Shown piece by piece: positions 1 to 4,794 of a DNA stretch of 5,501 bases (its first letter is position 1; the number at the start of each line of letters is the position of its first letter). Origin of the DNA: Candidatus Nitrosopumilus sp. (lineage in GTDB: Archaea > Thermoproteota > Nitrososphaeria > Nitrososphaerales > Nitrosopumilaceae); NCBI GenBank assembly GCA_029880665.1, contig JAOUNZ010000078.1, positions 1 through 5,501 on the forward strand, written 5' to 3'. Under the pieces are notes generated by a model. It saw nothing but the letters and a program-made list of their open reading frames with translations. It did no database searches and was not told where the DNA came from. The translations under genes and the position numbers were made by a program.

Positions 1-71
1 TCTTCAGAATCTGCAGATGCAGACCAGCCGCAGTCTTTTCCTGCATCCGAGCAACTTATAGTTTTTGCCAC
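1..71 (-). CDS. DUF1059 family small protein, N-terminal part (cut by window edge)
   Basis: Reading leftwards from a GTG at 71-69, 23 codons are open to the window edge and begin (M)AKTISCSDAGKDCGW. The spacing of the two cysteines (residues 7 and 14), the aspartates between them and the acidic stretch that follows match the N-terminus of DUF1059 proteins, which are short (about 50-80 residues), soluble and of unknown function, and common in archaea. GTG is chosen because it is the only plausible in-frame start after an upstream TAA, and because a TATA-like box lies about 25 nt upstream, as expected for a leaderless archaeal mRNA. The remainder lies outside the window. The family call is by recognition of the N-terminal pattern; the function is unknown. 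Confidence 0.75.
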   Translation of the reverse strand, partial: MAKTISCSDAGKDCGWSASADSE

Positions 72-90
72 GACTAACAGCCTTTTTAGA

Positions 91-100
91 AATATTTATT
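91..100 (-). promoter_or_regulatory. TATA-like box for the DUF1059 gene
   Basis: Read on the minus strand this is AATAAATATT, centred about 25 nt upstream of the GTG at 71. That is the distance expected between an archaeal TATA box and the start of a leaderless transcript. It lies just past the stop codon (101-103) of the preceding minus-strand gene, so the DUF1059 gene probably has its own promoter. Confidence 0.5.
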
Positions 101-322
101 TCATTTCCTAACCAGATTTTCATCAGTTCTGCAATCTGCACAAGGACAATGCCAATGACACTGAAGATTCTCTCGTTTTTTCAATTCCTTTTTCTTTTGT
201 GCCATGATAACTAATCCCAAATAAATCAAACCAGACATAATAATCAATTTTGCGTTTACATAACTGAAATTATGAGAATCGTCAATGTTTTCATTTCTAA
301 AAGGCTGGAATGTAAACGCCAT
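101..322 (-). CDS. Small single-span membrane protein with Cys/His-rich tail, unknown function
   Basis: A 73-residue frame from ATG 322. It has a polar N-terminus (MAFTFQPFRNENIDD, about residues 1-25), one hydrophobic span (about 27-41, LIIMSGLIYLGLVIM), a strongly basic stretch (QKKKELKKR) and a tail with the cluster CHWHCPCADC. The basic residues after the span suggest the N-terminus is outside and the tail in the cytoplasm. Four Cys and two close His (His flanking Trp) could bind a metal, but the family was not recognised. An upstream TTG (343) would add seven residues. ATG 322 is preferred because a TATA-like element is centred about 27 nt upstream. An ATG at 238 would cut off much of the hydrophobic span. 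The tail may have been altered by a frameshift, since the membrane part looks more gene-like than the end. No homologue search could be made. Confidence 0.5.
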   Translation of the reverse strand: MAFTFQPFRNENIDDSHNFSYVNAKLIIMSGLIYLGLVIMAQKKKELKKRENLQCHWHCPCADCRTDENLVRK

Positions 323-345
323 CAGTCTCTCTGCCAGTACCAAAA

Positions 346-353
346 CTTAATTT
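346..353. promoter_or_regulatory. TATA-like element shared by two divergent genes
   Basis: CTTAATTT, whose core TTAA (347-350) is self-complementary. Its centre is about 28 nt before the plus-strand ATG at 377 and about 27 nt before the minus-strand ATG at 322. Both distances suit archaeal leaderless promoters. No second AT-rich box is better placed for either gene, so one element may serve both directions. Confidence 0.4.
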
Positions 354-376
354 CACCAAAAAACCATCATAATTTG

Positions 377-619
377 ATGGCAAAGGGAATAATCATCGGA
401 ATCATTATCGGCGTAATTGTAGCAGGAGGGATCATGTTTTATACCAATACTCTTGACGTGCTAAAGCCAGAGATAGAGTCATCCGTAGATACTACCAAAG
501 ACGCAATATCAAAAGTGGACGGAAAGGATGTTGTGGAAAAAACCGAGCAAATCTCAAGCAAGATCAAGGACATAACAGAAAAGATCAAGATAACAAACCC
601 GTTAGATCCTGAAAAATAA
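377..619 (+). CDS. Small N-terminally membrane-anchored helical protein, unknown function
   Basis: 80 residues. Residues 4-22 (GIIIGIIIGVIVAGGIMFY) form a Gly/Ile-rich membrane span right after Met-Ala-Lys. The rest (about 23-80) is charged, rich in Lys, Asp and Glu, and has spaced Ile/Val residues typical of an amphipathic helix or short coiled coil (for example SSKIKDITEKIKI). The frame is open upstream to an ATG at 272, but ATG 377 is chosen: the upstream 35 codons read as non-coding and overlap the divergent gene, while 377 begins the membrane anchor and has a TATA-like element about 28 nt before it. The protein probably sits with one span in the membrane and a helical domain on one side. 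It resembles many small anchored proteins of this phylum, and no specific function can be given. Confidence 0.8.
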   Translation: MAKGIIIGIIIGVIVAGGIMFYTNTLDVLKPEIESSVDTTKDAISKVDGKDVVEKTEQISSKIKDITEKIKITNPLDPEK

Positions 620-641
620 TCCAGAACCCAGCGTTCAGAAG

Positions 642-666
642 AAACCATAGTCTAAGATCATGGTTT
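642..666. repeat. Inverted repeat downstream of the small membrane gene
   Basis: Arms AAACCAT (642-648) and ATGGTTT (660-666) are perfect over 7 bp with an 11-base loop, 23 bases past the stop codon at 617-619. It could fold at the end of the transcript, but no T-run follows directly, so a terminator role is only a possibility. Confidence 0.3.
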
Positions 667-1017
667 ACCGGCATAGAATATTGTATCTGTTTTAATGTCA
701 TAACATTTCAGTAACGGTGCAATGGTGTCTCCTCCTATAGTCCTTACATATCGTCTTAGTTACTAGGCATCATTGCAATTTTTTCAACCATTGTTATGAT
801 GATTTTTAATCGATTCATTCCAGAATGGCTACTATTGGTCATGTATTACCTCAAGAATGACCAAGGATTCAATTGAATTCCAACAGGATCTTGTAAATAA
901 GCAAATTTTATGATTAGATAGCATCATCAACAAAGAAGAGATTTGGACTGGACGGTAATATTGTAAGCAAGGATTTGCTAATTTCTTTTAATCCAATAAC
1001 AGTTCGCTTAAGAACAG

Positions 1018-1025
1018 TTTAATAT
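1018..1025 (+). promoter_or_regulatory. TATA-like box of the tRNA-Gly gene
   Basis: TTTAATAT centred about 28 nt upstream of the first base of the mature tRNA. Archaeal tRNA genes use ordinary TBP/TFB promoters rather than internal boxes, and this is the best-placed AT-rich element. Confidence 0.5.
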
Positions 1026-1049
1026 CCAAATTCAACCTTTAGAAATGTT

Positions 1050-1126
1050 GCAGTTATAGTACAGTCTGGTTAGTACTCGTGCTTGCCAAGTACGTGACCC
1101 GGGTTCAAATCCCGGTAACTGCACCA
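1050..1126 (+). tRNA. tRNA-Gly (anticodon GCC), CCA encoded, no intron
   Basis: The full cloverleaf can be drawn. The acceptor stem GCAGTTA (1050-1056) pairs with TAACTGC (1116-1122). The D-stem is GTAC (1059-1062) with GTAC (1073-1076), and the D-loop carries GG. The anticodon stem CGTGC (1078-1082) pairs with GTACG (1090-1094) with one G-T pair. Loop TTGCCAA holds anticodon GCC at 1085-1087, which reads GGC and GGU glycine codons. A four-base variable loop (1095-1098) is followed by T-stem CCGGG/CCCGG closing loop TTCAAAT. The discriminator base is A (1123) and CCA is encoded at 1124-1126. No intron interrupts the anticodon loop. The gene converges on the minus-strand gene whose stop codon begins only 8 bases after the CCA end. 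Confidence 0.96.
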
Positions 1127-1133
1127 GTTATCA

Positions 1134-1565
1134 TTAATTTTTAGGCACTAATGCTTTTTGGATGATGTCTAATGCATTTTTAGCTTTTTCTGGGCGAGGT
1201 AATTGAATCATGAATACATTGTCCTTTCCATAATAAGATTTTGGAGAAGAGAGCGCAAGCATGGATGTTTCTGCCAGAGATTCAAAAAACAAAAGATCTG
1301 TTTTTGCATTGACAAGAAATTTTTCAGCAATATTTCCTTTTGAAAATGTCAAAAAAACTTCAACAAACACATTCCCCAATCCATCATGCAGAATATTCAG
1401 ATCAGTGTTAATCGATAAAGGCTGTCCTGCAACTTTGGATATGATGTCATCATATTTTTTCTCTTCAATTTGAATACAGGGAATTTGCTTCCCCTCAAAA
1501 TCAAAAGTGGTAATACCACTATGTACTCTATCTAATAATTTCTTTAGATCATCAGACATTTTCAT
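1134..1565 (-). CDS. Conserved-looking soluble protein of unknown function, second gene of antiporter operon
   Basis: 143 residues with no membrane span or signal peptide. The sequence alternates charged and short hydrophobic segments (for example NVFVEVFLTF at about 66-75, then FLVNAKTDLLFFESLAE at about 83-99), suggesting a small mixed alpha/beta fold. The single Cys at residue 30 gives no metal-binding motif. The family was not recognised. The start at ATG 1565 overlaps the end of the antiporter gene by 14 bases; a second ATG two codons later (1559) would overlap by 8. Either way the two genes are almost certainly one transcript with coupled translation, so the protein may work with the antiporter. 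The antiporter lacks its own regulatory domain, which makes a regulatory role attractive but unproven. Confidence 0.85.
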   Translation of the reverse strand: MKMSDDLKKLLDRVHSGITTFDFEGKQIPCIQIEEKKYDDIISKVAGQPLSINTDLNILHDGLGNVFVEVFLTFSKGNIAEKFLVNAKTDLLFFESLAETSMLALSSPKSYYGKDNVFMIQLPRPEKAKNALDIIQKALVPKN

Positions 1566-2874
1566 TTTCCAGTTTAGCGATTATTTTATCACCGGATTTT
1601 ATCAAAAGAGGTGAAATGAATGCGGTAATTATAGAAATGATGCCAATTAGTGGGAATAGGAAAGCACTTACAGCACCTATATCAATGCCAACTTTTACAA
1701 TCACAATTGAGAATTCACCACGTGGAGCAGCCAATGTAAAGCCGGATCGAAGTGCTTTGCCACGTCTTTGCCTGAAAATTATATTTCCAAGCATGTTTCC
1801 TCCAAATTTCATTCCTACTGAAATTGCAATCAAAGCAATAGCAAGAGGAATGTAATTTTCCAGTTCAGAGACATCCATCAATGCCCCTACAGAGATAAAG
1901 AAGATCGCCACAAACATGTCCTTGATAGGGCTAGAAAGCAGTTTTGCAACTTCAGCTGATTTTGACTCAGCTACTAGTACTCCAGCTAGAAAGGCTCCAA
2001 TTGCAACTGATAGCCCAACAATATTTGCAAATAACGCATAACCAAAACAAAGACCAAGAACGCCAAGCAACAGAATTTCACGATGTTCAGCTGCTGCAAC
2101 TCTATCAATCAAAGGTGGGATTACTCGTGTTCCAATAGTAAATGTTCCAACAATAAGGCCTGTTGCAACTAAAACTATGACAATGACAGATTCCAGAGAT
2201 ACTGTTCCTACTAAAGCAATAGATTGTAATGAGGATATCAGAATAACCGCAATTATGTCCTCTACAATCAGAATACCAAGAACAAGAATGGATGATTCTT
2301 TGTTGATCCGCCCCATCTCTTCCAAAAGTTTGACAATTATTGCAGTACTTGACACAGACAATGCTGCAGCAATAAATAATGCATCCATGAATTCCAATCC
2401 AATTGTACTGGCAGCATAATATACAACACCCATTGTTGAAAACAATCCCACAGATCCTATACCTACTGCCTCACGTCCAATACTCTTTATTTTTGCATAT
2501 GGAAATTCTATCCCAATTACAAAAAGAAGTAAAATCACACCAATTTCAGCAAAAAGATTTAACGCAGAAATATCAGACAAAATTCCCACGCCTTCTAAAA
2601 TTTCAGAAGGGCCACCATCAGGTAAAATCCAAGACCAAATCGGAGAAAGAGGTCCAAGTAACATTCCTGCAAAAAGATAACCTATGATTAACGGTTGTTT
2701 TATTTTAAAAAATGCAAGAGTTATCACAGCGCCAATTATCATAATGAATGCCAAATCAGTAACAAAACTTGTATGAGGTAATTCTGGAGTAATTTGTTCA
2801 ATCAAACTATGTACAGTATTGTTAAGGGAGCTATGAATTCCACTTGAATCTAATCGAAGTGAAACATGTTCCAT
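1552..2874 (-). CDS. Cation:proton antiporter, CPA2 / KefB-like, transport domain only
   Basis: 440 residues from ATG 2874. It is an integral membrane exchanger that swaps Na+ or K+ for H+ across the cell membrane, giving pH, ion and osmotic balance. About a dozen hydrophobic spans start near residue 41. CPA2 landmarks in order are GYLFAGMLLGP (65-75), AEIGVILLLFVIGIEF (109-124), SSTAIIVKLLEE (175-186), VEDIIAV with the expected ion-binding Asp206 (204-210), GAFLAGVLVAES (293-304), FFISVGALMD (325-334) and APRGEFSIV with Arg385 and Glu387 (383-391). KefB/KefC-type proteins usually add a cytosolic TrkA-N/RCK domain after the transport part; here the chain ends about 20 residues past the last span. 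Residues 1-40 form a polar extension before the first span. A TTG at 2889 would add five residues, but the TATA-like box at 2894-2902 is too close for that and suits 2874. Ion preference cannot be read from sequence. Confidence 0.93.
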   Translation of the reverse strand: MEHVSLRLDSSGIHSSLNNTVHSLIEQITPELPHTSFVTDLAFIMIIGAVITLAFFKIKQPLIIGYLFAGMLLGPLSPIWSWILPDGGPSEILEGVGILSDISALNLFAEIGVILLLFVIGIEFPYAKIKSIGREAVGIGSVGLFSTMGVVYYAASTIGLEFMDALFIAAALSVSSTAIIVKLLEEMGRINKESSILVLGILIVEDIIAVILISSLQSIALVGTVSLESVIVIVLVATGLIVGTFTIGTRVIPPLIDRVAAAEHREILLLGVLGLCFGYALFANIVGLSVAIGAFLAGVLVAESKSAEVAKLLSSPIKDMFVAIFFISVGALMDVSELENYIPLAIALIAISVGMKFGGNMLGNIIFRQRRGKALRSGFTLAAPRGEFSIVIVKVGIDIGAVSAFLFPLIGIISIITAFISPLLIKSGDKIIAKLENENV

Positions 2875-2893
2875 GATTTTAGTTATCAAGTTT

Positions 2894-2902
2894 GTTTAAA
2901 AA
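2894..2902 (-). promoter_or_regulatory. TATA-like box of the antiporter operon
   Basis: On the minus strand this reads TTTTTAAAC, centred about 24-25 nt upstream of ATG 2874 but only about 9 nt before the alternative TTG at 2889. This decides the start at ATG 2874 for a leaderless message. Confidence 0.5.
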
Positions 2903-2905
2903 CGG

Positions 2906-2929
2906 ATCTTAAAATTCAAAAATTAAGAT
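2906..2929. repeat. Inverted repeat just upstream of the antiporter TATA box
   Basis: Arms ATCTTAA (2906-2912) and TTAAGAT (2923-2929) are perfect over 7 bp around a 10-base AT-rich centre. The position directly upstream of the TATA box is where archaeal activators or TFB-contacting regulators bind. In AT-rich DNA such repeats can arise by chance, so this is a candidate site only. Confidence 0.3.
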
Positions 2930-2970
2930 TAATCGAATTTGAACAGACTCAATGTCCGGAATGTTTAACC

Positions 2971-2979
2971 TCTTTATTC
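2971..2979 (+). promoter_or_regulatory. TATA-like box for the C/D box sRNA
   Basis: TCTTTATTC, centred about 23 nt before the sRNA closing stem at 2998, with TTTAACC just upstream (2964-2970) as a possible BRE region. The fit is reasonable for an independent archaeal promoter but the sequence is not strong. Confidence 0.35.
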
Positions 2980-2997
2980 TTAGTTATCATAATCTAT

Positions 2998-3063
2998 ATG
3001 CAGAGTGATGATTAGGTCAACTGAGTACAATGAAGAGATATGACCTGGGGTATCTGACTGCAT
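2998..3063 (+). ncRNA. Probable C/D box guide sRNA (2'-O-methylation guide)
   Basis: All expected elements occur in order: closing stem ATGCAG (2998-3003), C box GTGATGA (3005-3011, exact to RUGAUGA), 9-base guide TTAGGTCAA (3012-3020), D' box CTGA (3021-3024), 5-base linker, C' box ATGAAGA (3030-3036, one mismatch), 17 bases ending in guide CCTGGGGTAT (3044-3053), D box CTGA (3054-3057), and closing stem CTGCAT (3058-3063). T2997-A3064 can extend the stem to 7 bp. Archaeal C/D sRNAs are about 50-70 nt and assemble with L7Ae, Nop5 and fibrillarin to methylate rRNA or tRNA at the base paired five positions upstream of D or D'. The 9-base C-D' spacer is slightly short and the C'-D spacer long. 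GATATGA (3037-3043) is a weaker alternative C' box that leaves a 10-base spacer. No protein gene fits this stretch. The targets are not known. Confidence 0.7.
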
Positions 3064-3088
3064 AATCGGTTACAATGTAATCACCTTG

Positions 3089-3097
3089 TTATTAATA
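3089..3097 (+). promoter_or_regulatory. TATA-like box of the zinc-finger microprotein gene
   Basis: TTATTAATA, centred about 27 nt before ATG 3120, the standard archaeal spacing for a leaderless transcript. The inverted repeat at 3095-3119 begins inside its last bases. A small palindrome TTACAATGTAA (3070-3080) lies just upstream and could be a second binding site. Confidence 0.55.
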
Positions 3098-3119
3098 GTA
3101 CGGTACTATACCGTACTAT
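3095..3119. promoter_or_regulatory. Perfect 11-bp inverted repeat, candidate operator
   Basis: Arms ATAGTACGGTA (3095-3105) and TACCGTACTAT (3109-3119) are perfect complements around the 3-base centre CTA. The right arm touches the ATG at 3120. The same stretch also reads as two near-identical tandem 10-mers (CGGTACTATA and CCGTACTATA, 3101-3120), one helical turn apart. Position between the TATA box and the transcript start is typical of archaeal repressor sites. A symmetric 25-bp site suggests a dimeric DNA-binding protein, whose identity is unknown. If transcription starts upstream, the repeat would instead form a strong RNA hairpin hiding the start codon. Confidence 0.6.
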
Positions 3120-3227
3120 ATGATTCAATGTGAATATTGCCCAAGAGGGTTTATTGAAACAGCAAACGGGTTGGCTGAAAAGACATTTCATGAGTTACTG
3201 CATGAACCAGAAGTTGTAAACAAGTAA
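3120..3227 (+). CDS. C2H2-like zinc-finger microprotein
   Basis: 35 codons, ATG 3120 to TAA 3225-3227, beginning MIQCEYCPRGF. The residues C4-x2-C7-x16-H24-x3-H28 form a C2H2-type zinc-binding pattern, with Phe11 at the usual place four residues after the second Cys. The classical finger has about 12 residues between the second Cys and first His, so this one has a longer loop or helix (around NGLAEKTFHELLH, 16-28). The whole protein is essentially one finger with a short acidic tail. It may bind DNA, RNA or a protein partner. Support comes from the motif, from a TATA-like box at the right distance, from a palindrome against the start, and from a T-rich terminator after the stop. From memory, similar tiny Cys/His proteins occur in this phylum, but this was not checked. 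It is short enough to be missed by gene finders. Confidence 0.75.
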   Translation: MIQCEYCPRGFIETANGLAEKTFHELLHEPEVVNK

Positions 3228-3236
3228 CTCCTTACA

Positions 3237-3247
3237 TTTTTTATTTT
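3237..3247 (+). terminator. T-rich terminator after the zinc-finger gene
   Basis: TTTTTTATTTT begins 9 bases after the TAA at 3225-3227. Archaeal RNA polymerase terminates at oligo-T runs on the non-template strand without needing a hairpin, so this run would end the microprotein transcript before the next promoter. Confidence 0.5.
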
Positions 3248-3256
3248 AGACCCAAC

Positions 3257-3264
3257 TTTTTTAT
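3257..3264 (+). promoter_or_regulatory. TATA-like box of the coiled-coil gene
   Basis: TTTTTTAT, centred about 28 nt before ATG 3289, fits a leaderless start there. No Shine-Dalgarno-like sequence lies before the ATG. Confidence 0.45.
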
Positions 3265-3288
3265 CTTCAAATTTTTAATTCAGATTGT

Positions 3289-4794
3289 ATGACTAGGGCG
3301 CCAGATAAAAAAACAACAAAGAAAGCAGTAAAAAAAGAACCAAATCCATCAGGATTACTTAAAAAAATAGCATCAGTTTCAGATACAAACAAGGCATTGC
3401 AAAAAGAGATCAAAACAATGTCAAAAATTTTTGGTGAAAACCAAAAAGTATTGGTATCAATGAAAGGAATGATAGATACACTAACAAATACATTAGAACA
3501 TATTCAAAAACAGTCAAAACAGATTAACATCATAGAAGAGGACACTCAAAAATTATTTGCAGGATTAAATCAAGTTAGAGCACAATCTAATTTAGTTACA
3601 AAAATAAATGATCAGACGGTAAAATTACAAGAAGAGATAAACAAAATTTCAGAATTACAGAAAAAATCCAAATCACAGGAATTATCTCAACAAGTAGAAG
3701 ATAGTATTAATTCAATTAAAAACAATTCTCAGATGATCATCAAAATTGCTCAGAGAATTGACGAAGTAAAAGAGGATCTGAGAAAAGTTTCTGGAAAAAC
3801 AGATTCATTTTTGGAAATTGGAAATGAGATTGATAATTTGAAAACCAGTATAGAAGGAATTTCAAGAAAAACTGAAAAATTAGACACGGGATCTCAGATC
3901 ATAGAAAGTCTCAAGCAGGAATTTGAAAGAATTGCAGAGGGCGCATCATCTACATCAAATCTGAATGCGGAGTTAGATGCAATCAAAGTCACAATTGACG
4001 CCATATCTTCCAAGGCTTCAAAAATAGATTCATTGGGATCTGTAATTGATGGGCTCAAGCAGGAATTTGAAAGAATTGCAATAAAGGCAAATTCATTGGA
4101 TAATTTGAACCTAGAATCAATAAAAGAATTGGGAGGAAAAATAGACAAAATTGAGACAGAGATCGGAGTGCTTGTAAAGAGGGCAGATGCAACTGCGTTT
4201 GTTGGGGAAAGTCTCAAATCAGTTCAAGCAGATTTCTCAGATTTTAAGCAAAACGTATTTGATAAAACAAATAGTATTGAGCAAAAAATTTCTTCAGTTT
4301 CAGATACCCTAAAGAGACAAGATGAATCAACCGTAGAATTTCATAAGAAATCTGAGAAATTATTTGAAGAGATGCAAATAGTCAAGAATGTTACAAACAA
4401 GGCATCAAGCGATTCATCTAAAGAAATGATGGCATTGCTAAAACTTTCCGAATATCAATCCAATATCAGAATGAATGGCGAATCAAAGTACGGTGAAGTA
4501 AAAGATATTGAAAACATGGCAGCACAGACAGCAGAAATTATTAATTTATTTGATAGAATTTCAATTGAGTCAGGAGAGAAAATTCCACTTCCTCACGAAG
4601 TAAGACAGTGGGCAATAAGTAAAATTCTAGATTGTGCAGACAAGTGGGAGATTAGATTTAGTGACGTATATTCAATTCTGACAAACTCCATAGGAAGAGA
4701 CATGCTGAAGGAGTCTGTAAGAATTCAACAAGTAAGAGATATTTATGGAATCAGAGCAGTAGATGAAATTAGACGAGACTTGAATATTGCTTAA
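3289..4794 (+). CDS. Long coiled-coil protein with basic N-terminus and compact C-terminal domain, unknown function
   Basis: 501 residues with no membrane span or signal. Residues 3-17 are Lys-rich (PDKKTTKKAVKKE). About 20-400 is almost continuous predicted coiled coil, rich in Lys, Glu, Ser, Ile and Asn with regularly spaced Ile/Leu. About 175-300 falls into units of roughly 24 residues arranged as a 48-residue super-repeat; LKQEFERIA occurs at 208-216 and again at 256-264. From about 410 the composition changes to a compact, Trp-containing domain (IPLPHEVRQWAISKILDCADKWEIRFSDVYSIL and beyond, in about 433-465) with helix-forming sequence to the end. Such proteins act as structural rods, chromosome-associated or cell-shape factors, or signalling partners; the sequence does not choose between these, and the basic N-terminus only hints at nucleic acid or surface binding. 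It stands alone on its strand with its own promoter. Confidence 0.92.
   Translation: MTRAPDKKTTKKAVKKEPNPSGLLKKIASVSDTNKALQKEIKTMSKIFGENQKVLVSMKGMIDTLTNTLEHIQKQSKQINIIEEDTQKLFAGLNQVRAQSNLVTKINDQTVKLQEEINKISELQKKSKSQELSQQVEDSINSIKNNSQMIIKIAQRIDEVKEDLRKVSGKTDSFLEIGNEIDNLKTSIEGISRKTEKLDTGSQIIESLKQEFERIAEGASSTSNLNAELDAIKVTIDAISSKASKIDSLGSVIDGLKQEFERIAIKANSLDNLNLESIKELGGKIDKIETEIGVLVKRADATAFVGESLKSVQADFSDFKQNVFDKTNSIEQKISSVSDTLKRQDESTVEFHKKSEKLFEEMQIVKNVTNKASSDSSKEMMALLKLSEYQSNIRMNGESKYGEVKDIENMAAQTAEIINLFDRISIESGEKIPLPHEVRQWAISKILDCADKWEIRFSDVYSILTNSIGRDMLKESVRIQQVRDIYGIRAVDEIRRDLNIA
3910..4080 (+). repeat. Exact 27-bp direct repeat within the coiled-coil gene
   Basis: Bases 3910-3936 and 4054-4080 are identical over 27 bp, 144 bp (48 codons) apart, both coding for LKQEFERIA in the same frame. 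Flanking protein sequence is also similar (GS-x-I before and a NLN tripeptide after, with a one-residue length difference before). Identity at silent positions suggests a recent duplication or gene conversion of a 48-codon unit. Confidence 0.75.

Larger units (their letters stand above)
620..1049. other. Gene-poor intergenic stretch before tRNA-Gly
   Basis: About 430 bases without a convincing gene. It contains an inverted repeat near its left end (642-666), the tRNA promoter near its right end, and a direct repeat AACAGTT at 998-1004 and 1013-1019 just upstream of that promoter. A short plus-strand frame from ATG 857 is coding-like for 18 codons (MTKDSIEFQQDLVNKQIL), meets TGA at 911-913, then continues in the same frame for 14 codons (LDSIINKEEIWTGR) to TAA at 956-958. 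This may be a decayed gene, but it is too short to call. No C/D box RNA arrangement was found here on either strand. Confidence 0.5.

Noticed and set aside
439..648. Minus-strand open frame of 69 codons
   Set aside because: It lies opposite the small membrane-anchored gene at 377-619 and reads as its antisense shadow, without a promoter or recognisable motif.
756..818. Minus-strand 20-codon frame MNRLKIIITMVEKIAMMPSN
   Set aside because: It is too short, has no promoter at the right distance and no motif.
795..860. TGATGA near 797-803 as a second C/D box RNA
   Set aside because: No CTGA box or closing stem follows within a suitable distance.
1944..2687. Several plus-strand open frames of 64-94 codons
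   Set aside because: They all oppose the antiporter gene; their Gln/Leu- and Lys-rich content is the antisense of hydrophobic codons.
3029..3063. Short frame from ATG 3030 (MKRYDLGYLTA) as a peptide gene
   Set aside because: Only 11 codons, and the same bases are better explained by the C' and D boxes of the sRNA.
3120..3227. Hairpin at 3095-3119 as a rho-independent terminator of the sRNA
   Set aside because: No T-run follows; the repeat runs straight into an ATG with good coding sequence, so an operator is the better reading.
3894..4217. Minus-strand open frame of 107 codons
   Set aside because: It is antisense to the coiled-coil gene, and its internal repeat (AILSNSCL) is just the mirror of the 27-bp repeat.
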